Assembly (NCBI GenBank): GCA_030631385.1
Contig: DAOVLG010000012.1
Span: 1-13,269 of the forward strand
Direction: 5' to 3'
DNA: 13,269 bases
From: Candidatus Coatesiibacteriota bacterium
Lineage (GTDB): Bacteria; RBG-13-66-14
The position numbers and the translations under genes were made by a program. The notes beneath the pieces were generated by a model. That model worked only from the letters and a program-made list of their open reading frames with translations. It did no database searches and was not told where the DNA came from. This document shows positions 6,726 through 13,263 of this stretch, piece after piece (position 1 is the first letter of the stretch; every line of letters starts with the position of its first letter).

Positions 6726-8204
6726 TCAGGGCCCGAAGATGCTGATCACGCCGCCGATGCGCTCCCAGATTTCCCCCAGATGCTCCCCGGCGCGCAACAG
6801 GTCCGCCCAGAGCCGCGGCGGGTTACAGAGCAGGTGGTCCACCGCCACGATCCGCTCCCAGGGCAACCGGACCTTGTCGGTCGGGATGGGCCTCCCCTCG
6901 GTGTTGCGGAACTCCACCCCCTCGGCGGACATGGCCCGGACGAAGAGCTGTGCGATGAGGGCGTAGCCGGTGGTGGTACCGTGGAAGCCGTCCAGGGAGA
7001 TCAGGCCGCCCCCGAGGCGACGTCCCTCGGCGTCGGAGCGGAAGAGCTCCATCCTCGGCGGGGGCTTGAGCTTCAACAGCGGGTGGTCGTCCTCGCCCAG
7101 GAAGCGCCGCAGGTAGGCGTCGGGGTTATATTCCCCGCGACCGGCCAGACCGTTGATGAGCCCGGCCAGATCCACCACGCGCCAGCCGTACTCCCGGGAC
7201 ACGGAGCGGATCGTGTCGTTGTAGGCATCCTGGTGCTCCTCGATGTGCTGGACCTCCTCGGCGGTGAGGAAATCGAAACGCTCCTTGGAGGGCTTCTCCT
7301 CGCGCAGGTAGAAGTGGACGTAGTACTCGTGGTAGTCGCCCCGCGGCCCCCGGTTGCGCGGTCCGGCCCCCCGGATGATGGGCGCAACGGTGACGTAGGG
7401 CAGCGTGGCCACGAAGACCCTCGCCCCGGTCAGGGAGGCGATCCGCTCGGCCAGACGCCGGTAGGACACCTCGAAGGCCTTGGGGTGCCAGAGGCTGAAC
7501 TTCTCGATGAGCTCGGGCGAGGGTGGCTCGGGACCCGTTTCGACGATTTCCAGGCGGGTGACGGACCCGGCGGCGTTGTTCAGGCCGATGGCCAGGATCA
7601 GGTTCTCGATGGGCCCCTGGAGCTCCTCGATCCGTCCGAGCCAGTCCACCAGGGTGAGGCGGTTCAGCTCGTGGCGGGCGGCGGGGTTCAAGACGCGCCG
7701 GGCGGCGCGGTGGACCGCCGAGGAGGGGAACCGCTCCATGAGCTCGGAGCGGTCGTCCCACCTGCGCTCGCGGATGATCCGGTCGCAGAACCTCCCGTCC
7801 ACGGTGAACAGGTCCTCGACGGTGAAGCCGAAGCAGGCCAGGAGGTGGTAGGGTCCGGGGTAGCGGCGGGCCCGGGCGCCGAAGCCGTGCTCGTAGTACT
7901 CGTCGCGCTCCTCGAGCCACTCCTCCACCGCCGGCCTGGCGGCCAGGAGCCAGTCCACCAGGTCCAGCCCCGGTCCGCCGAGGATGAAATCCAGGTCGTG
8001 AAGGAGGCGCTCCAGGTTCAACGGCATCCCGCCCAGGCCGAAGTGGGGGACGCTGAAATCGAAGCCGACGCCGGCGCCCACCGTCTCCCCCAGGGTGCGC
8101 GCGACGATCGCCGGATAACTCCAGCCGGTCTTCCAGACCGCACCGGAGTTGACCCCCTGGGTCATCGAATCGCCTAAGGCCACCAATCGGGGCACGGAAT
8201 CCAC
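6726..8204 (-). CDS. SGNH/GDSL-fold hydrolase, large cytoplasmic variant
   Basis: The product is 492 residues. SGNH enzymes are serine esterases, lipases or acyl/acetyl hydrolases. Block I is LVALGDSMTQG at 7-17 with Ser13 as nucleophile. Block II Gly lies in FGLGGM at 55-60, block III is AIGLNNA at 205-211, and block V, SLDGFHGTTTGY at 403-414, gives Asp405 and His408. The full catalytic set is thus present. The protein is about twice the usual 200-250 residues: about 145 extra residues lie between blocks II and III and nearly 200 between III and V. No signal peptide is visible. The start drawn is GTG 8204 with a weak GGAAG site; the GTG at 8195 has AGGTGG five bases upstream and is a credible alternative that shortens it by three residues. 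It heads the polX group with an eight-base gap. Substrate unknown; its link to DNA repair genes is unexplained. Confidence 0.85.
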   Translation of the reverse strand: MDSVPRLVALGDSMTQGVNSGAVWKTGWSYPAIVARTLGETVGAGVGFDFSVPHFGLGGMPLNLERLLHDLDFILGGPGLDLVDWLLAARPAVEEWLEERDEYYEHGFGARARRYPGPYHLLACFGFTVEDLFTVDGRFCDRIIRERRWDDRSELMERFPSSAVHRAARRVLNPAARHELNRLTLVDWLGRIEELQGPIENLILAIGLNNAAGSVTRLEIVETGPEPPSPELIEKFSLWHPKAFEVSYRRLAERIASLTGARVFVATLPYVTVAPIIRGAGPRNRGPRGDYHEYYVHFYLREEKPSKERFDFLTAEEVQHIEEHQDAYNDTIRSVSREYGWRVVDLAGLINGLAGRGEYNPDAYLRRFLGEDDHPLLKLKPPPRMELFRSDAEGRRLGGGLISLDGFHGTTTGYALIAQLFVRAMSAEGVEFRNTEGRPIPTDKVRLPWERIVAVDHLLCNPPRLWADLLRAGEHLGEIWERIGGVISIFGP

Positions 8205-8301
8205 CTGCTTCCGTTAATAGTCGGGAAAATGAGATTTTTGAATATTAGGATCACCGTCAGTAAACGGACTGATAATGTATAAGTCTTTAGCCCTTTCGTA
8301 G

Positions 8302-8323
8302 GGCGGGGTTTCCCAACCCCGCC
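8302..8323. repeat. Palindromic element, GGCGGGGTT/AACCCCGCC
   Basis: A perfect 9-base inverted repeat (8302-8310 with 8315-8323) surrounds a TCCC loop. The surrounding motif, TAGGGCGGGGTTTCCCAACC, is one I have seen scattered in intergenic DNA of environmental genomes, but I cannot check copy number here. Confidence 0.7.
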
Positions 8324-8342
8324 GCCGGCGCAGGGCGCTGGA

Positions 8343-8359
8343 CCAACGCAGCGCGTTGG
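8343..8359. repeat. Short palindrome CCAACGC/GCGTTGG
   Basis: A perfect 7-base inverted repeat with an AGC loop lies 19 bases beyond the preceding palindrome. It may be a second arm of the same composite repeat. Confidence 0.5.
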
Positions 8360-8457
8360 ATCGCAGACCCGCGAGGAGAATCTTCTAGCCTTCCAACCCT
8401 TATCTCCGCGAGCGGCGCGTAACTAATAGTTCCCGTTGGTCGCTCCTGCTATTCACT

Positions 8458-8490
8458 AAGACAAGTGGTTTTAACCCCTTGCTTCAACGT
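8458..8490 (+). repeat. Dispersed palindromic repeat, copy 1 (degenerate)
   Basis: These 33 bases match 13231-13263 at 30 positions, in the same orientation. The right-hand copy is a perfect palindrome; this one has lost symmetry at three positions (GTGG for GGGG in the left arm, CT for TC in the right). Confidence 0.75.
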
Positions 8491-8555
8491 CGGGACGACC
8501 GTGGACAGTTGCCTCTTTTTGGGCCAGATAAGGGTTGTGATCCTTTAATATGTAT

Positions 8556-8596
8556 CCCCCTCACCCTAACCCTCTCCCCCAAAGGGGGCGAGGGGA
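8556..8596 (+). repeat. Widespread CCCTCACCCTAACCC-type dispersed repeat
   Basis: A CCCTCACCCTAACCCTCTCC core runs into CCC-AAA-GGGGGCGAGGGG. The arms 8570-8580 and 8584-8594 pair with one mismatch. I recognise this as a repeat seen in unrelated bacterial genomes, where its reverse complement reads through in one frame as the peptide SPPLGERVRVRG. That peptide appears here too, inside a spurious 62-codon frame at 8484-8672. Confidence 0.7.
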
Positions 8597-8713
8597 TGTA
8601 AGGAATAACAACCGCGTACATCCTTCTCATTCTGGGCCAGGGGCCGGAGGCGAGTGAAAAATGTAAGACCAATATACTTTCGCAGAGGTCTCACCCAGTC
8701 TACCCATTCTATC

Positions 8714-8739
8714 AAAAAAGGGCCACCCCCCAGCGGCCC
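8714..8739 (-). terminator. Rho-independent terminator of the acidic lipoprotein gene
   Basis: On the minus strand, GGGCCGC (8739-8733) pairs with GTGGCCC (8726-8720), giving seven pairs with one G-T wobble and a six-base loop. Six T residues follow (8719-8714). It begins 21 bases after the lipoprotein stop. Confidence 0.85.
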
Positions 8740-8760
8740 CAGACGAGCGTTTTCTTCGCC

Positions 8761-9348
8761 CTATTCAAGGATGTCGTAGGTGTCGGCGTCGAGGTAGATC
8801 CGTCCGATCTCGTCGCCCCCCGCGGCGCGGAAGGGCACCCGGGCGATCGTCGCGGCACCGGGCCAGACGTCCCCATCGTCTGAATAGACGAAGAGGGACA
8901 GGTGGTCGTGGTCCTCCCACTCCCGATCCTCGGCCTCGGTGATGGCCGCCGTGAGCCAGGGCTCGGCGTCGTCGTACTCGGGCAGCTCACCCGAGGCCAA
9001 CTGCATCCACTCCGTCTCCACTGATCCGTCGCGGTGGACGGTGACCAGGTACTGATCGTGGTCGGGGAAGCCGTCCTCCATCATGTAGAGGAACCAGGAG
9101 CCCTCGGGGTCGGCCTCAATCTTGCCGTCGTCGGTGAGGGAGTTGGCGCCCAGGGCGGTGGGGACGGGGTCGTTGAAGAGGTCGGTGATGGCGTCGGCCG
9201 CCACCTCCAGGGCCCAGGCCAGGGTGTAGTCCTCGCCGTCGCCGTTCCCGTTCCCGTTGCCATTGCCGTCCCCGTCGTCCGTGCCCGTGTCGCAGCCTAG
9301 AAAGAGGGCCAGGGGAAGAACCAGGAGAATGAGCCAAAGCTTTCGCAT
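8761..9348 (-). CDS. Acidic secreted lipoprotein of unknown function
   Basis: This gene encodes 195 residues from ATG 9348. The signal peptide has RK at 2-3, a Leu-rich core and FLGC with the lipidated cysteine at 19; Phe at -3 is unusual for a lipobox, where Leu is commonest. Residues 20-40 are a flexible Asp/Gly/Asn linker with four GN steps, encoded by near-perfect six-base repeats. The rest (41-195) is one compact, very acidic domain. It has a helix rich in Ala (WALEVAADAITDLF), beta strands such as QYLVTVHRDGSVETEW, and a closing GRIYLDADTYDILE; that last stretch resembles the end of PepSY-like folds, but this is only a resemblance. I do not recognise the family. A longer reading from GTG 9387 is ruled out because that codon abuts the -10 element. 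It is a single-gene unit with its own promoter and terminator. Confidence 0.82.
   Translation of the reverse strand: MRKLWLILLVLPLALFLGCDTGTDDGDGNGNGNGNGDGEDYTLAWALEVAADAITDLFNDPVPTALGANSLTDDGKIEADPEGSWFLYMMEDGFPDHDQYLVTVHRDGSVETEWMQLASGELPEYDDAEPWLTAAITEAEDREWEDHDHLSLFVYSDDGDVWPGAATIARVPFRAAGGDEIGRIYLDADTYDILE
9238..9275. repeat. Hexanucleotide microsatellite encoding a GN linker
   Basis: Units of GTTCCC, GTTGCC and ATTGCC on the plus strand encode Gly-Asn steps in the linker of the acidic lipoprotein. Because the unit is six bases, slippage would lengthen or shorten the linker without shifting the frame. Confidence 0.55.
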
Positions 9349-9387
9349 GTTACCCCCAAAAAAAAGCAGGAAGTAGAATTCACACAC

Positions 9388-9416
9388 ATTCTAATAAAGA
9401 AAGGGGTAGAAGACAA
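9388..9416 (-). promoter_or_regulatory. Promoter of the acidic lipoprotein gene
   Basis: On the minus strand TTGTCT (9416-9411) lies 17 bases before TAGAAT (9393-9388), four and five of six matches to consensus. The transcript would start near 9381, leaving a leader of about 32 bases to ATG 9348. It occupies the 77-base gap downstream of the DnaC-like gene. Confidence 0.6.
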
Positions 9417-9425
9417 ACGACCTTA

Positions 9426-10148
9426 TTACTCACCGTTTAACGCCGTTAACATACGATGGTCCTCTCCGTCAATTTCATAGTAGCTGCACAATTCATAAAG
9501 CCTTGATCGTAACCTGGGACCAATTCTTTCTTCCAAGGTAATAATTTGCTTTTTCCTTCTATCTAAATAATTCGTAGTTACAATAATATGTTTAATCATA
9601 TTAAACCTTTTATTTATTATATGAAACAGTGTGTCCCTAACCCAGTTCGAATCAGGGTCATATACGCCGAGGTCATCAATAAGAAGAAGGTCAATATCAA
9701 GAACTCTAGAAAGTAGCCTACTGGCTTTTAAGCTTAATCTTTCAGTGTAATATCTTCTTAGTTCACTGAATAAATCTTGGACATCTAGAAACTGTATCGA
9801 ATAGCCTTTTTTTGCAACAGCCTGTAAGACACCTACCCCTAAATGCGTCTTTCCAACACCCTCTTTCCCCGCAAACAACAACCCTTTTTTAACATCCGGG
9901 TATTTTTCTACAAAGGAATGACAAGCGTCTAACGCCTTTTTTTGTCTTGATGTAAACGCTACTAAAACATCAGAATAATTACTTAACCTACAGTCTTGAT
10001 AACGTGAGGGGATACCGGAATCGGTTAGAAGGTTCTCACGTAGTGATGCAATAACGCACTCACAAGGATGTACACTTTCCCGTCCAGATGGGTCTGAAAT
10101 AACGATCCAGCCCTCTCCTCCGCAGATGGGACAGTTGTTCTCGGGCAC
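9426..10148 (-). CDS. DnaC/DnaI-like AAA+ ATPase with N-terminal zinc finger (helicase-loader type)
   Basis: This 240-residue protein begins with a probable zinc site: CPICGGEGW (Cys6, Cys9) and CEC (Cys29, Cys31). An AAA+ core of the DnaC/DnaI/IstB group follows: Walker A GKEGVGKT at 94-101, Walker B LLLIDDLG at 154-161, sensor I TTN at 191-193, and the arginine-finger segment RIGPRLRSRLYELC at 208-221. Such proteins load replicative helicase onto DNA; IstB relatives serve transposons, but no IstA-like gene is near. The start is GTG 10148, with GGAGG six bases upstream. A reading from GTG 10178 is excluded because that codon overlaps the -10 region. The gene is much more AT-rich than its neighbours: the 60 bases from 9601 hold 21 G or C. 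It lies 42 bases after the ABC exporter. It may be the cell's own loader in an odd place, or a phage or element gene. Confidence 0.85.
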   Translation of the reverse strand: MPENNCPICGGEGWIVISDPSGRESVHPCECVIASLRENLLTDSGIPSRYQDCRLSNYSDVLVAFTSRQKKALDACHSFVEKYPDVKKGLLFAGKEGVGKTHLGVGVLQAVAKKGYSIQFLDVQDLFSELRRYYTERLSLKASRLLSRVLDIDLLLIDDLGVYDPDSNWVRDTLFHIINKRFNMIKHIIVTTNYLDRRKKQIITLEERIGPRLRSRLYELCSYYEIDGEDHRMLTALNGE

Positions 10149-10154
10149 CTTCGA

Positions 10155-10159
10155 CCTCC
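10155..10159 (-). promoter_or_regulatory. Ribosome binding site that fixes the DnaC-like start
   Basis: GGAGG on the minus strand lies six bases before GTG 10148 and downstream of the predicted transcript start near 10162. It supports the shorter reading frame. Confidence 0.75.
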
Positions 10160-10168
10160 GGGGAGGGA

Positions 10169-10177
10169 AGTATAGCA
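10169..10177 (-). promoter_or_regulatory. Extended -10 promoter of the DnaC-like gene
   Basis: The minus strand reads TGCTATACT: a TGn extension plus TATACT, five of six to consensus and the same -10 as the Met-rich lipoprotein promoter. No good -35 is present at 16-18 bases. The leader would be only about 14 bases. The promoter lies between the exporter stop and the DnaC-like start, so this gene can be expressed apart from the lipid A genes. Confidence 0.6.
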
Positions 10178-10190
10178 CAAACCGGTGATC

Positions 10191-11975
10191 TCAACGGTCC
10201 GTCAGTCCCTCCTGGCGCTCGACGAGGCCCCGGTACAGCCCGTCCTCGGCCATCAGCTCGACGTGACTGCCCCGCTCGACGATCCGACCCCCGTCGAGGA
10301 CCAGGATCCGATCGGCCCCCCTCACCGTGGAGAGGCGGTGGGCGATGACCAGGGTCGTCCGCCCCGCCATGAGCCGACCAAGGGCGCGCTGAACCGCCAG
10401 CTCAGATTCTGAGTCCAGGGAGCTGGTCGCCTCGTCGAGGATGAGCACCAGGGGGTCGCAGAGCAGGGCCCGGGCGATGGCCAGCCGCTGGAGTTCGCCG
10501 CCGGAAAGTGTTTCCCCGTCGCGTCCCACCTCCCCACAGAGCCCGTTTCTCAGCCGGCGGATCCGGTCGTCGAGCCCCACCGCCTCGAGCGCCGCCCAGA
10601 GGTCGTCATCGGTCGCCTCGGGGGCGCCGTAGCGCAGGTTCTCCGCCACGCTGACCGAGAAGACGAGCGGCTGCTGGGGAACCATCGCCAGCCTGGACCG
10701 CAACTCCCCCAGGGGCCAGCGCCGGACGTCCACACCGTCGAGAATGACTCGGCCCACATCGGGATCGTAGAGCCGGGGAAGGAGCTTGACGAGGGTGCTC
10801 TTCCCCGCACCGGAGGGACCGACCAGGGCCACGACCTCGCCCGGCTCGGCGCGGAAGCTGATGTCGGTGAGGATGGGCCGGTCGGCGTAGGCGAAACCTA
10901 CCCCATCGTAGACAACCTCACCCCTCGACAGCGGGGGGGCCGCGGGTTCCGGGGGATCGGTAATGGCGGGCTCGCGGTCCAGGATCTCGTACAGCCGGTC
11001 CACCGACGAGCCGATCTTCTGCAGGTTGGTGTTGGCCTGACCCAGGGTGCGCAGCGGCTTCAAAACCAGGGCGACCAGCCCCACGTACTCCACCAGCATC
11101 CCGGTGCTGATGTCCCCGGATACCACCAGGTTGATCCCGTAGGCGATAACGGCGATCACCCCGGAGACCCCGATGGCCTGGATGATGGGGGTGGTGATGG
11201 CGGCGGTGAACTCACGCCTCTGGGTCTTCCGGCGCACGTCCTCCACGCGGCGGCTAAAGGCATCCAGCTCATGCCCCTCGGCGCCGAAGGCCCGCACCAC
11301 CCGCATGGACTCCAGGCTCTGCCGCAGCCTGGCCAGGAGGGAGCTCTCGGCCTCGCGGACGGTGTGGGTGTGCCGACGGACCAGCCGCCCCAGAAGGTTC
11401 AAAATGACCACCACGGGCGGGAGGATGATCAGGGTGGCCAGGGCCAGTTGCCAGTGCCGCGCCAGGATCAGCCCGACCAGGACCAGGGTGCTGGCCACGG
11501 CGGTGACGAAGTCCTTGACGGCGTAGACCGAGTTGGACAGGGTGTTGACGTCGTGGACCAGGCGCGCCAGCGGGTCGCTGGAGCCGATCGTCGAGTGGAA
11601 GCCCACGTCCAGGGAGAGGAGGTGGTCGTAGAAGCGCCGCCGCAGATTGTACGTTATCCGCTGCCCGGCGACCTGGATCGAGAGGGTTCCACCGAAGACC
11701 AGGAGCGCGTTCAATGCCAGCGAGATCGCCATCCCCAGGGGGAGGAGCCAGTCCACCGCCCCGGCGTCGGCGAAGCCCAGGCTCTGGATGAACCGGTCCA
11801 GTCCGGGGTTCGGCGCCGCCAGCCGGTCAATGAAGAGGCCGGCCAGCCAGGGCAGGACCCCCGCGGCCGCCGATGCGGTCAGGTTCAGGAGCCAGCCCAG
11901 AACGATCAGCGGCCACTGGCCCAGCATCTCCCGGGTAAAGCGGCGGAGGGAGTGGCCGTATTTCTTTCTAGCCAC
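10191..11975 (-). CDS. msbA: MsbA-like ABC exporter (probable lipid A/lipopolysaccharide-core flippase)
   Basis: This 594-residue half-transporter fuses a six-helix membrane domain (about 1-325) to an ATPase. Hydrophobic segments are visible at about 20-50, 76-98, 153-172, 176-198, 264-287 and 290-307. The ATPase shows Walker A GPSGAGKST at 386-394, Q-loop Gln434 in MVPQQ, signature LSGGE at 490-494, Walker B LVLILDEATSSLD at 509-521 and the switch His546 in AHRLST. All catalytic residues are intact, so a working homodimeric exporter is expected. It starts with GTG 11975, overlapping the end of lpxB by eight bases, with a G-rich site inside lpxB. That coupling makes an MsbA role (flipping lipid A across the inner membrane) the best guess. 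A general multidrug exporter of the same subfamily cannot be excluded from motifs alone. Confidence 0.85.
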   Translation of the reverse strand: MARKKYGHSLRRFTREMLGQWPLIVLGWLLNLTASAAAGVLPWLAGLFIDRLAAPNPGLDRFIQSLGFADAGAVDWLLPLGMAISLALNALLVFGGTLSIQVAGQRITYNLRRRFYDHLLSLDVGFHSTIGSSDPLARLVHDVNTLSNSVYAVKDFVTAVASTLVLVGLILARHWQLALATLIILPPVVVILNLLGRLVRRHTHTVREAESSLLARLRQSLESMRVVRAFGAEGHELDAFSRRVEDVRRKTQRREFTAAITTPIIQAIGVSGVIAVIAYGINLVVSGDISTGMLVEYVGLVALVLKPLRTLGQANTNLQKIGSSVDRLYEILDREPAITDPPEPAAPPLSRGEVVYDGVGFAYADRPILTDISFRAEPGEVVALVGPSGAGKSTLVKLLPRLYDPDVGRVILDGVDVRRWPLGELRSRLAMVPQQPLVFSVSVAENLRYGAPEATDDDLWAALEAVGLDDRIRRLRNGLCGEVGRDGETLSGGELQRLAIARALLCDPLVLILDEATSSLDSESELAVQRALGRLMAGRTTLVIAHRLSTVRGADRILVLDGGRIVERGSHVELMAEDGLYRGLVERQEGLTDR

Positions 11976-13089
11976 GGCGCCCCCCCAGGAAATTCGCGAC
12001 CTCGTCGGCCGCCCGCTTCGCCGCTCCGCTTCCGCCCAGTTTCCCGCGCAGGGCGAGTCCCGCCTCGCGCTGTGAGACCCGGAGCCGCTCGTCGGTCAAA
12101 AGGTCCCACGCCAGGGCGGCCAGGTTCGCCGGAGTCAGCCGCGCCTGCAGCAGCTCGGGGACGATCCCCTCCCCGGCGATCAGATTGGGCAGGCCGATCC
12201 AGGGGTGCCGGATAACGGCCCGGGCGAAGAGGGACGTCAACAGGCCGGTCCGGTAAACCAGAACCTGGGGCACGCCGAGGCAGGCCACCTCCAGGCTGGC
12301 GGTCCCCGAGGCCACCAGGGCCAGGCCGCACCGGGCGATCTGGGCGTGGTAATCTCCCGTCACCCGCTCCACGAGACGATCCCCCCGCAGTCGGGTCAGC
12401 CGGGTCCCCGTCAGCTCACCGATCTCCTCGGTGGCGCTGGGGAGGACGAAGCGGAGAGCCGGGTCGCGTTTCTTTAGTATCTCCGCCGCGCCGAGCATCA
12501 CCGGCAGCAAATGCTTCAGCTCGCCGATCCGGCTCCCCGGCAACAGAACGATCCGCTTCGGGTCACCGGGGGGGCCGGGCTCGGGGAGGTAGTCCAGGAT
12601 GGGGTTGCCCACGAAGACCGTCCGCACGCCGTGGGCGCGCCAAAGCTCGACCTCGAAGCCGAAGATGACCAGCATCAGGTCGCAGAGTTTTCCCAGCCCC
12701 GCCGCCCGCCAGGGCCACCAGACCCAGACCTTGGGGCAGATGTAGTAGATGACCGGCACTCCGCGCTTCCGGGCGCGTTTCGCCAGCCGCTGGTTGAAAC
12801 CGCCGAAGTCCACGCAGACCAGGGCGTCGCAGCCCGTCAACGCTTTTTCCAGGGTTCCGAGCGCCCGGCGGACCTTCCTCAGCTTGGATAAAACCTCGGC
12901 GACGCCGATGAGGGCCAGGTCGCCGTAGGCGAGGTCCAAAAGGGCGCCGGCCTCAGCCAGTTTTGGTCCGCCCAGACCCCGGGCCAGAACACCGGGGAGC
13001 CTCTGGCGCAGTGAGCGCAGAAGCCCCGCGGCGTGCAGATCGCCCGAGGCCTCACCGGCGGAGAAGAGCAGGCGGTACGGACGGGTCAT
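11968..13089 (-). CDS. lpxB: Lipid A disaccharide synthase
   Basis: LpxB is a GT-B (family GT19) glycosyltransferase at the inner face of the inner membrane. It joins UDP-2,3-diacylglucosamine to lipid X, forming the beta-1,6 disaccharide of lipid A. At 373 residues it has the usual length. Family motifs in order: AGEASGDLHAAGL at 11-23, IGVAEVL at 61-67, VDFGGFNQRLAKRA at 93-106, IYYICPKVWVWWPWR at 114-128, FGFEVELW at 143-150, VGNPILD at 160-166, LLPGSR at 182-187, ASGTASLEVACLGVPQVLVYR at 260-280, and LPNLIAG...PELLQ at 300-315. Several positions differ from what I know as common forms: ICPK for ISPQ and VGNP for VGHP. No ribosome binding site precedes ATG 13089, and the promoter sits so close that the mRNA should begin at the start codon. 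It is the first gene of an lpxB-msbA unit. Confidence 0.92.
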   Translation of the reverse strand: MTRPYRLLFSAGEASGDLHAAGLLRSLRQRLPGVLARGLGGPKLAEAGALLDLAYGDLALIGVAEVLSKLRKVRRALGTLEKALTGCDALVCVDFGGFNQRLAKRARKRGVPVIYYICPKVWVWWPWRAAGLGKLCDLMLVIFGFEVELWRAHGVRTVFVGNPILDYLPEPGPPGDPKRIVLLPGSRIGELKHLLPVMLGAAEILKKRDPALRFVLPSATEEIGELTGTRLTRLRGDRLVERVTGDYHAQIARCGLALVASGTASLEVACLGVPQVLVYRTGLLTSLFARAVIRHPWIGLPNLIAGEGIVPELLQARLTPANLAALAWDLLTDERLRVSQREAGLALRGKLGGSGAAKRAADEVANFLGGRRG

Positions 13090-13095
13090 GGGCCG

Positions 13096-13124
13096 ATGAT
13101 AGCCCGGCGGGCAAAGGTGGTCAA
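13096..13124 (-). promoter_or_regulatory. Promoter of lpxB-msbA, predicted to give a leaderless transcript
   Basis: On the minus strand TTGACC (13124-13119) is followed by a 17-base spacer and TATCAT (13101-13096), each five of six to consensus. Only six bases separate the -10 from ATG 13089, so the expected start of transcription coincides with the A of the start codon. The lack of any Shine-Dalgarno sequence upstream agrees with this. Confidence 0.72.
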
Positions 13125-13230
13125 ATGCAAAAGAGGTTACCTGCTTATTTTAGACCAACCGCGGAATGTTTCCTACAGGTAGCTTAGCACGTTTGGATCG
13201 TTTAGGAGGAGCGCCTCCCCCTCGGTGCCA

Positions 13231-13263
13231 AAGACAAGGGGTTTTAACCCCTTGTCTCAACGT
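13231..13263 (+). repeat. Dispersed palindromic repeat, copy 2 (intact)
   Basis: A perfect inverted repeat occupies 13233-13256, with arms GACAAGGGGTT and AACCCCTTGTC around a TT centre. The 33 bases match 8458-8490 at 30 positions. A smaller GGAGG/CCTCC hairpin lies just before it at 13205-13218. Apart from the lpxB promoter, the rest of the final 180 bases holds nothing else I can assign. Confidence 0.8.

Larger units (their letters stand above)
8205..8760. other. Non-coding interval built largely of palindromic repeats
   Basis: No convincing gene lies in this 556-base interval. It holds at least four separate inverted-repeat elements at about 8302-8323, 8343-8359, 8458-8490 and 8556-8596, followed by the terminator of the acidic lipoprotein at 8714-8739. 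The SGNH-polX promoter should lie at its left end (8205-8300), but I could not identify a good -35/-10 pair. A weak inverted repeat TCAGT/ACTGA at 8257-8272 is the only possible operator there. Confidence 0.75.

Noticed and set aside
5893..6966. Long plus-strand open frame opposite polX
   Set aside because: It is antisense to a gene whose catalytic residues are all present; the product has no recognisable domain.
6780..8177. Long plus-strand open frame opposite the SGNH gene
   Set aside because: It is the antisense of a well-supported gene in GC-rich DNA, where stop codons are rare; the product is low-complexity Gly/Val/Glu/Gln with no motif.
8302..8596. CRISPR array
   Set aside because: The repeats are different palindromes, not a regularly spaced identical unit, and no cas gene is present.
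8484..8672. 62-codon minus-strand frame containing SPPLGERVRVRG
   Set aside because: The peptide is the translation of a dispersed repeat and lies in palindromic non-coding DNA, with no ribosome binding site or domain.
9426..10148. IstB component of an IS21-type insertion sequence
   Set aside because: No IstA transposase or terminal repeats are nearby, and the N-terminal CxxC/CxC zinc site is typical of DnaC/DnaI-like loaders rather than IstB.
10149..10178. Ten-residue N-terminal extension of the DnaC-like protein
   Set aside because: The GTG at 10178 overlaps the -10 region of the gene's promoter, while GTG 10148 has a well-spaced GGAGG.
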